Source: Brumimicrobium sp964585545
GTDB taxonomy: Bacteria; Bacteroidota; Bacteroidia; Flavobacteriales_D; Crocinitomicaceae
Assembly: GCA_964585545.1 (NCBI GenBank)
Contig: CAZPDT010000007.1
Coordinates: forward strand, 62,001-126,000
Reading direction: 5' to 3'
Length of the DNA stretch: 64,000 nucleotides
Below are positions 26,435-32,680 of this stretch, in pieces; within the stretch, counting starts at the first letter, position 1, and every line of letters begins with the position of its first letter. The position numbers and the translations under genes are program-made. Below the pieces are notes generated by a model. That model was not told where the DNA came from. It did no database searches and worked only from the letters and a program-made list of their open reading frames with translations.

Positions 26435-27202
26435 CTAACTGCGCACAAATACCCATTTATTTTCTGTAGACATGCCTTCGTTGTATGAGTATCCGTCTAT
26501 ATTGTACCCTTTCAAATCTTCTACACTTTGATATTGATTTTGAATAATGTCTCTAGCCATTGCTCCTCTAGCGTGTTTGGCATACATCATAATAATCTTA
26601 AATTGATCGCCTTTTAATTCCTTGAAAACAGGTGTAATCACTCGGGCTTTGAGTATCTTTTGGTCAATTGCCTTGAAATATTCATTGGAGGCTAAATTCA
26701 CAATTACTTCACCTTCTTCCATTTCGTTGTTGAGAAATGAAGACAATTGTTTACCCCAATATTGGTAAAGGTTTTTGATTTTTGTTGTAATGTTCCATTT
26801 TGTACCCATCTCCAGTCGGTATGGATACATCAAATCCAAAGGTTTTAAAATACCATATAACCCCGAAAGTATACGGAAACTTTTTTGAGCATTTTCAAAA
26901 TCTTCATTAGAAAATGTTGCAACATCTAATGCTTTAAATACTTCACCGTTAAAAACAGTAATGGCAGGTTGTATATTCTCACTTACATTTTTTGGGGGGG
27001 TCCAATCACGATACCGTTGATGATTTAAGTCACTTAAATTCTCTGATAGTTGCATCAACTTCTGCAGCTCTTTCTTACTCAGTTTCTGGAGCTTCTTCGC
27101 CAAATAATCGGCATCCTCCAAGAAGGAGGCACGAGAATGAAAAGGCGTTTCGATGCCACTGTTATAATTTAATGACTTTGCTGGGGAAGAAAGAATTTTC
27201 AT
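26435..27202 (-). CDS. yaaA: peroxide stress protein YaaA
   Basis: 255 aa, the typical length of the YaaA/DUF328 family, which lowers free iron and DNA damage under peroxide stress. Seen: MKILSSPAKSLNY at the N-terminus, the ITVFNGEVFKALD segment, ILSGLYGILKPLDLMYPYRLEM, VNLASNEYFKAI, and the MMYAKHARGAMARDII segment. A run of seven C then six A in codons for WTPPKN is in frame and the gene is intact. It is divergent from grpE across about 185 bp, and a stress link between the two is plausible. Confidence 0.95.
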   Translation of the reverse strand: MKILSSPAKSLNYNSGIETPFHSRASFLEDADYLAKKLQKLSKKELQKLMQLSENLSDLNHQRYRDWTPPKNVSENIQPAITVFNGEVFKALDVATFSNEDFENAQKSFRILSGLYGILKPLDLMYPYRLEMGTKWNITTKIKNLYQYWGKQLSSFLNNEMEEGEVIVNLASNEYFKAIDQKILKARVITPVFKELKGDQFKIIMMYAKHARGAMARDIIQNQYQSVEDLKGYNIDGYSYNEGMSTENKWVFVRS

Positions 27203-27231
27203 GTACTTTAAATTTGATTTAAATAAAACAT

Positions 27232-27239
27232 CAAATATA
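27232..27239 (-). promoter_or_regulatory. -7 promoter element (TATATTTG) of yaaA
   Basis: TATATTTG on the minus strand, 29 bp upstream of the yaaA ATG. No convincing -33 TTG, so the call rests on the box and its position. Confidence 0.45.
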
Positions 27240-27318
27240 GTATTTTTGAAAGTGTCTGTCAGACTTTCCTTTCATAAAACTGACACGATTACGGATATTT
27301 CTCGTAAGTTGTGACATA

Positions 27319-27350
27319 TTGTCTATTTATGCATTATGGCAATAATTTTG
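27319..27350 (+). promoter_or_regulatory. grpE-dnaJ promoter (TTG-N21-TAATTTTG)
   Basis: TTG (27319-27321), a 21-bp spacer and TAATTTTG (27343-27350), with ATG 37 bp downstream. No CIRCE-type inverted repeat is visible, so HrcA control is not indicated. Confidence 0.5.
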
Positions 27351-27386
27351 TAAAAGGAACAATAGTTTTTTAAATGGATAAAAAAA

Positions 27387-27953
27387 ATGGGAAAAAGGAA
27401 AAAGAAGAGCGCATCGAAGGAGGAGAATCAAGTATTTGATGAGGAGCAAGATGTAACAACAAATGAAGAGGCACAAGAAGAAGCTTCTGAATCTCCAGAA
27501 TTGTCTGCCGAAGAGGAACTTCAAATTAAATACGATGAATTGAATGATAAATATTTGCGTTTGTATTCTGATTTTGAAAACTTTAGAAAAAGAACAATAA
27601 GAGAGAAAAGCCAACTTATTTCTAGTGCAAACTCTGATGTATTGGGTGATTTACTCCCCATATTGGATGATTTTGAACGTGCCATCGAGCATAATGTTGA
27701 TGTGGATGATTCAGACTCTATAAAAGAAGGATTTCTTTTGATTTATAATAAGTTTAAAAACATTCTTGAAGCAAAAGGGTTAACACCAATGGAGAGTAAG
27801 GGTGATGTTTTTGACATTGATCATCACGAAGCAATTACAAATATTCCCGTTGAGGATGAAACTCAAAAAGGGAAAGTGGTTGATGTTATAGAAAAAGGCT
27901 ATTACTTAAATGATAAAGTATTGCGATACGCGAAAGTCGTAGTGGGTCAATAA
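27387..27953 (+). CDS. grpE: nucleotide exchange factor GrpE
   Basis: 188 aa. It releases ADP from DnaK. A Lys-rich then acidic, low-complexity N-terminus (about residues 1-50) leads into the long dimerising helix (ELQIKYDELNDKYLRLYSDF, then ENFRKRTIREK) and the C-terminal beta wing (FDIDHHEAIT, DVIEKGYYLNDKVLRYAKVV). ATG 27387 is used; the upstream ATG at 27374 is in another frame that closes early. It is followed 10 bp later by dnaJ in a two-gene heat-shock operon without dnaK. Confidence 0.96.
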   Translation: MGKRKKKSASKEENQVFDEEQDVTTNEEAQEEASESPELSAEEELQIKYDELNDKYLRLYSDFENFRKRTIREKSQLISSANSDVLGDLLPILDDFERAIEHNVDVDDSDSIKEGFLLIYNKFKNILEAKGLTPMESKGDVFDIDHHEAITNIPVEDETQKGKVVDVIEKGYYLNDKVLRYAKVVVGQ

Positions 27954-27963
27954 TTAGAAATTT

Positions 27964-29085
27964 ATGAGTGAAAAAAGAGATTATTACGAAGTTTTAGGAA
28001 TAAGCAAGTCTGCTTCAGAGCCAGAAATAAAAAAGGCTTATCGGAAAATGGCACTGAAATACCATCCCGATAAAAATCCAGGTGATGATGTAGCAGAAGC
28101 CAAATTTAAAGAAGCTGCAGAAGCTTATGAAGTATTGTCAAATTCTGATAAAAAACAGCGGTATGATCAATTTGGACATGCTGGTGTAGATGGTGCAGCT
28201 GGAGGTGGGTTTGGAGGTATGGATATGGATGATATCTTTTCTCATTTTGGTGATATTTTTGGAGGACACTTTGGTGGCGGATTTGGTGGTGGCCGTGGCG
28301 GATCTCGTCAAAGAGCAGCAAGAGGCTCAAATCTTCGGGTGAAAATTAAATTGACATTAGAGGAGGTGGCAGATGGCGTGAAGAAGAAAATCCGTGTCAA
28401 TAAACTCGTGAATGCTGCTGGGGTAACGTATAAGGATTGTACTACATGCAGGGGGACGGGACGTGTACAACGTGTTCAACAAACTTTTTTAGGTGCAATG
28501 CAAACAGCATCAACTTGCCCCAATTGTCAAGGTACAGGAAAGTTGATTGACAAAAGACCTTCTGGAGTTAACGCTCAGGGATTGGAGCGTAAAGAAGAAG
28601 TTATTGAGTTAGACATCCCTGCAGGAGTAGAAGATGGTATGCAACTTTCTGTGAGTGGAAAAGGAAATGCAGGTCCATTTGACGGAATTCCTGGAGATTT
28701 ATTGGTTGTTATTGATGTTATAGAAGATGAAAAATTACGTCGCGACGGTCAAAACCTTCATTATGAAGCTTTTATTAACTTTGCTGACGCTGCATTAGGC
28801 GCTTCAATAGAGGTGCCTACCATTAAAGGAAAGGTAAAAATTAAGATTGCCCCTGGGACACAAAGTGGAAAAATGTTGAGATTAAAAGGAAAAGGTTTGC
28901 CGAGTGTACAAAGTTATGGAACTGGAGATCAATTTATCCATGTTAATGTTTGGACACCACAGGAGGTTTCCGATCAAGAACGTAAAGCAATTGAAAAATT
29001 TAGAGAAAGTGAAAATTTCCAACCCAATCCTAATGGAAAGGAAAAAGGTTTTTTCCAAAGGGTAAAAGATATGTTTAGTAATTGA
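27964..29085 (+). CDS. dnaJ: chaperone protein DnaJ
   Basis: 373 aa co-chaperone that stimulates DnaK ATPase. J domain at residues 5-70 with HPD at 34-36; a Gly/Phe linker with repeated GGGFGG at 78-118; then the zinc region and the C-terminal substrate domains. Only two C-x2-C-x-G-x-G motifs are present (CTTCRGTG near 158 and CPNCQGTG near 184) instead of four; the first and fourth are replaced by LVNAAGVTYK and RPSGVNAQG. So a single zinc site remains, which I believe is common in Flavobacteria. The C-terminal tail is KGFFQRVKDMFSN. Confidence 0.96.
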   Translation: MSEKRDYYEVLGISKSASEPEIKKAYRKMALKYHPDKNPGDDVAEAKFKEAAEAYEVLSNSDKKQRYDQFGHAGVDGAAGGGFGGMDMDDIFSHFGDIFGGHFGGGFGGGRGGSRQRAARGSNLRVKIKLTLEEVADGVKKKIRVNKLVNAAGVTYKDCTTCRGTGRVQRVQQTFLGAMQTASTCPNCQGTGKLIDKRPSGVNAQGLERKEEVIELDIPAGVEDGMQLSVSGKGNAGPFDGIPGDLLVVIDVIEDEKLRRDGQNLHYEAFINFADAALGASIEVPTIKGKVKIKIAPGTQSGKMLRLKGKGLPSVQSYGTGDQFIHVNVWTPQEVSDQERKAIEKFRESENFQPNPNGKEKGFFQRVKDMFSN

Positions 29086-29172
29086 TTGTTTGTTAAGACT
29101 CCTGTTGTTTATAGAGTATACCTGTTTGAGATTTTCAGTCAAAGCTCCATCAACCAATTTTGTCGCATAAAA

Positions 29173-29201
29173 AAAAGGCAGACTCAAATGAGTAGCCTTT
29201 T
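29173..29201. terminator. bidirectional terminator between dnaJ and the DUF4920 gene
   Basis: AAAAGGC ... GCCTTTT arms with an inner ACTC/GAGT stem and an AAAT loop. A-run on the left and T-run on the right let it stop transcription from both converging genes. Confidence 0.75.
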
Positions 29202-29230
29202 CTCCGTTTTTGATTTTTTGTTAATTCTAC

Positions 29231-29773
29231 TTATAACTTTACCAATTGAACGCCATCCGCTATAAATGACATTCCGATTTTGGATTCCGTAATTGCATCT
29301 ATTTCTTCCTGAGAAGCTTCAGCATCTTCTAAATAATGACGCTGTCTGTCTACAGAAATTGTATCCAATACAGCCTCTCCAGAGAAATAAGCAATTGTTC
29401 CAACCTCTGTATCTGTTGGAATACCAAAATGGTCCTTAAATCGTACTTGGAATGTTTCTCCACTTCCATCCTTAACGTTTACCCAACACCCCATCTTTGA
29501 GCAAGTCTCGTTGATTGCTCCCTTAAAGGTAGCTTTCATTTTTGTCTGTCCTTCAAATTGAGCAACTAGTTCTTCAACTGATAGCGCTTCTGTTGTATCA
29601 ACTTCTTCAGGGCCAAAAGCAGTTTGTAATGTGTCAGCTTCGTCTGCAACTAATGTGTCAGCAACTGCTGTTGAATCTTGATTGGTTGTGTCATTTTCGC
29701 CTCCTTGTGGATTGGAACAACTCATCATAAGTCCTCCAATGCATAATCCGATTAAAAAGTGTGTCTTTTTCAT
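29231..29773 (-). CDS. DUF4920 lipoprotein
   Basis: 180 aa. A signal peptide ending in a lipobox (LMMSC, Cys19) marks it as a lipoprotein; an acidic linker (residues 25-65) follows. The C-terminal domain fits DUF4920: FKGAINETCSKMGCWVNVKD, then FQVRFKDHFGIPTD and AYFSGEAVLDTISVD. The Cys-Ser-Lys-Met-Gly-Cys-Trp segment may bind metal. Envelope protein with unknown function. It has its own TATTTTTG box and a shared terminator with dnaJ. Confidence 0.85.
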   Translation of the reverse strand: MKKTHFLIGLCIGGLMMSCSNPQGGENDTTNQDSTAVADTLVADEADTLQTAFGPEEVDTTEALSVEELVAQFEGQTKMKATFKGAINETCSKMGCWVNVKDGSGETFQVRFKDHFGIPTDTEVGTIAYFSGEAVLDTISVDRQRHYLEDAEASQEEIDAITESKIGMSFIADGVQLVKL

Positions 29774-29790
29774 GTTTTCTAATTTTTTGA

Positions 29791-29798
29791 CAAAAATA
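29791..29798 (-). promoter_or_regulatory. -7 promoter element (TATTTTTG) of the DUF4920 gene
   Basis: TATTTTTG on the minus strand, 17 bp upstream of the ATG. The -33 element is not clear. Confidence 0.45.
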
Positions 29799-29881
29799 GA
29801 ATATTTAATTGACTTTGGGAAAGTCTTTTACATTTTCAATCGAAATCGTTGAGTTTTTTATGATATACACTCAATCGTTTG

Positions 29882-29907
29882 GGTCAAATCTCAACAATAA
29901 TTTGACC
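29882..29907. promoter_or_regulatory. perfect dyad GGTCAAAT-N10-ATTTGACC
   Basis: Exact 8-bp inverted arms (29882-29889 and 29900-29907) in the region between the DUF4920 and PadR genes. The arm length and 18-bp centre spacing suit a dimeric regulator. It lies upstream of the PadR-gene -33 box; the binding protein is unknown. Confidence 0.5.
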
Positions 29908-29919
29908 AGATTAAAAAAA

Positions 29920-29950
29920 ATATAGTACCTTGTATTGCATAGTACTATAT
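29920..29950 (+). promoter_or_regulatory. probable PadR operator (ATATAGTAC-N13-GTACTATAT)
   Basis: Exact 9-bp inverted arms at 29920-29928 and 29942-29950. The dyad covers the -33 TTG (29935-29937) of the promoter, so a bound dimer would block RNA polymerase. The position fits autorepression by the PadR protein encoded next; that the binder is this PadR is inference. Confidence 0.6.
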
Positions 29951-29965
29951 ATTTTTATATATTTG
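29935..29965 (+). promoter_or_regulatory. promoter of the PadR-PspC operon (TTG-N20-TATATTTG)
   Basis: TTG 29935-29937, 20-bp spacer, TATATTTG 29958-29965, one of the best consensus matches in the window, 21 bp upstream of the ATG. Confidence 0.7.
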
Positions 29966-29986
29966 TCAAAAAATTAATATAGAATC

Positions 29987-30319
29987 ATGAAAGTAGAGAA
30001 TACACAAGCCCAAATGAGGAAAGGAATATTGGAATATTGTGTGTTGTCTATACTCTCCAAAAAAGAGTGCTATCCTTCAGAGATTATTCAACAATTAAAA
30101 GAAGAAGAGTTAATAGTGGTTGAAGGGACACTATATCCTTTATTGACAAGATTAAAAAATGCAAAACTCCTAGATTATCGTTGGGAAGAATCTGCATCGG
30201 GACCACCACGTAAATATTATGAATTGACAGGGACAGGAACCGCATTTTTACGAGAATTAAAAAGAACATGGAAACAATTAAACAAAGCAGTGCAACAACT
30301 AGAAAATAAAAACTTATGA
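29987..30319 (+). CDS. PadR-family transcriptional regulator
   Basis: 110 aa winged-helix protein. Seen: MRKGILEYCVLSILSKKECY (recognition half of the wHTH), TLYPLLTRLKNAKLLDYRWE and SGPPRKYYELTGTG, the signature order of the PadR wing. A short C-terminal helix gives the dimer. It should repress its own promoter through the dyad at 29920-29950. It overlaps the PspC gene by 4 bp (ATGA), so the pair forms a regulator-membrane-protein unit. Confidence 0.94.
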   Translation: MKVENTQAQMRKGILEYCVLSILSKKECYPSEIIQQLKEEELIVVEGTLYPLLTRLKNAKLLDYRWEESASGPPRKYYELTGTGTAFLRELKRTWKQLNKAVQQLENKNL

Positions 30320-31872
30320 AAAAGACAACAACAATTCATTTGGCGGGAATGGTTTACCATATAGAAGAAGATGGGTATCGTATTCTACAACAATATATAG
30401 ATGATATCCATCGTGTTTTTTCTAAAGAGGAAGGCGTGAACGAGATGATTGAAGACATTGAAGTACGAATAGCTGAACTTTTCCAAGAACGATTGAATGC
30501 ATATAAGGAAGTGGTCACTTTTGCAGATGTTCAGGAAGTCATTTCTATTGTAGGCTCGCCTCATCAATTCGAAGACACTGGTGAGCAAGATAGCCGTCAA
30601 GAACAAACAGATGCGTATTCCAACAAGAATGAATCAAAACGACTTTATCGCGACACTGATGAAGGGATGGTTGCTGGTGTAAATGCTGGATTGGGACATT
30701 ATTTCAATATTGATCCAGTAATTATTCGGGTATTGTGGATAGTTTTAGTACTGGTTGGAGGTTCAGGAATTCTCCTGTATATTATTGCCTGGATAGCAAT
30801 CCCTGAAGCAAAAACAACTTCAGAAAAATTGCGAATGCGCGGACAGTCTGCCAATCTAGACAACATTAAAGAGTTCACAGATAAAGTAAAACAGGAAGCA
30901 AAAAGTGGCGTTAAGCGAGCATCAAAATCTATTAAAAAAACGGTAAATAAAGGGGAGGGTATAATATATAACATACTTCGATTTTTTGCTCGTTTACTGG
31001 GTTTGGGAATGGTGATAGGCGGAATTATTGGTCTTGTTTTCGTAACCATTGGATTTATCGGTAATTTTAGCTATATTTACTTAGATGGGGAAGTGTTTTC
31101 CGAAGGATTAAAGACAATGGTCGATCTGGTCTTTACGTATCCGGGATGGGCTTTTTGGTTGATTTTAATTGTGTTGTCGGTTCCTCTTATTTTCTTGTGC
31201 TTTTTTGGACTAATGTTACTGTCTAAGCGCATGCGTAAATTAAAAGTAATCATCCTTATTTTGTTGGTGATTTGGATTGCTGCAATTGTTGGTATTTCAG
31301 TTATTGGAATCAATACAGGCGTAGGGTTTAATGAAAGTTATAAGACACAAAATAAAACTGTGTTAAACCAAGATTACAATGCGCTTGCCTTACATCTATT
31401 TGAGGACAGTATAGAAATTTCAGATTACATTGATAATGATTTTGAGCAATTTATATCGATAACAAAAAATAGTGTAAATATGGGCTACACACGCATTAAA
31501 ATTGCACCAACAAAAGATTCTCTATTTTCTTATGTTATAGAGAAACAAAGTAAGGGAAATACACTAAGAAATGCAAAAGACAATGCGGAGCAAATTGATT
31601 TCGGTGTGGAACAAAGCGACAGCTTGTTGAATGTTCCTATACGATATCAGTTTCCTATCGCATCAAAGTTCAGAAATCAAAAAGTATTTCTACGTATAAA
31701 TGTTCCTATAGGAAAACAAATTGTCTTAAATGGAAATTTAGATGATTATCCAATAGAAATAAAATCTGCTTCTAAGATTTCAGATGATGTACTGGAACAA
31801 AGTTCTGTTTGGAAAGCGACGAACAAAGGCTTGGTGTTTGTTAAACCCAACGATTCATCAATCTCACACTAG
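30316..31872 (+). CDS. PspC-domain membrane protein
   Basis: 518 aa. The N-terminal about 100 residues are soluble (HLAGMVYHIEEDGYRILQQY, then a helical HAAS-like bundle). The PspC domain is at about residues 116-172 (GMVAGVNAGLGHYFNIDPVI, then the helix VLWIVLVLVGGSGILLYIIA). A basic linker precedes three more hydrophobic segments, near residues 222-248, 272-302 and 310-332. The C-terminal about 180 residues are probably periplasmic. PspC proteins sense envelope stress; this PadR-PspC pairing is common in Bacteroidota and its ligand is unknown. Confidence 0.87.
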   Translation: MKKTTTIHLAGMVYHIEEDGYRILQQYIDDIHRVFSKEEGVNEMIEDIEVRIAELFQERLNAYKEVVTFADVQEVISIVGSPHQFEDTGEQDSRQEQTDAYSNKNESKRLYRDTDEGMVAGVNAGLGHYFNIDPVIIRVLWIVLVLVGGSGILLYIIAWIAIPEAKTTSEKLRMRGQSANLDNIKEFTDKVKQEAKSGVKRASKSIKKTVNKGEGIIYNILRFFARLLGLGMVIGGIIGLVFVTIGFIGNFSYIYLDGEVFSEGLKTMVDLVFTYPGWAFWLILIVLSVPLIFLCFFGLMLLSKRMRKLKVIILILLVIWIAAIVGISVIGINTGVGFNESYKTQNKTVLNQDYNALALHLFEDSIEISDYIDNDFEQFISITKNSVNMGYTRIKIAPTKDSLFSYVIEKQSKGNTLRNAKDNAEQIDFGVEQSDSLLNVPIRYQFPIASKFRNQKVFLRINVPIGKQIVLNGNLDDYPIEIKSASKISDDVLEQSSVWKATNKGLVFVKPNDSSISH

Positions 31873-32136
31873 TATATATTTAGTTTGATTATAATCAATA
31901 TGTTATAAAAATCATTAGGTATATTTTACGTTCTCACTTTTGGGGTTTAGCCAATTTGTGAATAGTTCGGGTTAATCCGTGATTAAAATAGGGTTGAAAC
32001 TGGTCTTTTCTTATACCCACGACATTAATCCTGGGTTAAAGGAAAAATACCAGCACACCCTACCATCGTTTTTCATCTCACCTGCATTCCAAGACAGAAA
32101 TCTCAACGCAGTTAATGAACACGGGTTAAACAATTA
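31873..32136. other. 264-bp gap between convergent genes
   Basis: No coding frame is supported. It holds a perfect 14-bp palindrome TTGATTATAATCAA (31885-31898) just after the PspC stop and two copies of CGGGTTAA (31968-31975 and 32122-32129), a motif also seen in other gaps. CCTGCATTCCAAGACA (32081-32096) nearly matches 59451-59466. It may be a decayed dispersed repeat. Confidence 0.4.
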
Positions 32137-32352
32137 TTAATCGAGAACTTTGATATCACATTCGTAATCAACACCCAATACACTTCCTTCACTATCACAC
32201 TGATCTTGAGCGTCTTTGAGTTTTTCATCGTGAATTGTGGATTTATGTGAAAAATCACCAGCCGTGCACTCACACGTCCAATCCTTTTTACACGATGCTA
32301 AAAATAAACCTACGGCTACAACTAATGTAGCCTGAAACATTAACTTTTTCAT
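32137..32352 (-). CDS. small Cys-rich lipoprotein
   Basis: 71 aa. A signal peptide ends in lipobox LASC (Cys21), followed by KKDWTCECTAGDF. Four further Cys in the mature part (two in WTCEC, one in DQCDS and one in YECDI) suggest two disulphides in the periplasm. The sequence KLKDAQDQCDS resembles parts of small Flavobacterial lipoproteins, but I do not recognise a family. It is a lone gene, divergent from valS. Confidence 0.7.
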   Translation of the reverse strand: MKKLMFQATLVVAVGLFLASCKKDWTCECTAGDFSHKSTIHDEKLKDAQDQCDSEGSVLGVDYECDIKVLD

Positions 32353-32652
32353 AATTATTTTTTTTTGATTTGTATGGTATATAAGTTATAATAAATTAAA
32401 CGGTTAAATTTTGTGTTTAAAGAAAATTAACTTAAATAATTAAAAAAGAATTTTATTAAATGGAATAGAATGGTTTATAAGATTCAAAGGCTACTAGTGA
32501 ATTGCATCTTGGGGTTGTAGGTTCATATTCAACTACTTTACGGGGTAGTATTTGTTCGTCTTTGAAAAAAGGCGAACGTGATGCATGAAGTATCTTTTCC
32601 ATGGCTTGAATATAATTCTCGTTTCTCTCCTCTCCATTTTCAATGGTTTATT
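32353..32652. other. non-coding divergent region with hairpins
   Basis: Between the small lipoprotein and valS. AT-rich near the lipoprotein, then a structured stretch at 32500-32580: ACTAC/GTAGT arms (32532-32549) and a strong hairpin GTTCGTCTTT (32554-32563), GAAA loop, AAAGGCGAAC (32568-32577; one G-T pair). No T-run follows, so it is not a classical terminator. It could be a small RNA or part of a leader; the valS promoter lies downstream of it. Confidence 0.4.
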
Positions 32653-32660
32653 TATCTTTG
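32653..32660 (+). promoter_or_regulatory. valS: -7 promoter element (TATCTTTG) of valS
   Basis: TATCTTTG fits TAnnTTTG and ends 20 bp before ATG 32681. It lies inside the longer in-frame extension, which supports ATG 32681 as the true start. No clear -33 TTG. Confidence 0.55.
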
Positions 32661-32680
32661 TCCTAAACGATAAATTACGC

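Noticed and set aside
26985..27000. Run of T then seven G within yaaA as a phase-variation tract
   Set aside because: The run is short, codes for conserved WTPPKN residues in frame, and yaaA is not a surface or defence gene.
27252..27286. GTGTC ... GACAC dyad between yaaA and grpE as a heat-shock operator
   Set aside because: The arms are only 5 bp with a long loop and do not match CIRCE or another known heat-shock element.
32585..32680. N-terminal extension of valS (32 codons, hydrophobic)
   Set aside because: The promoter -7 box at 32653-32660 lies inside it, and valyl-tRNA synthetases are cytosolic with no leader peptide.
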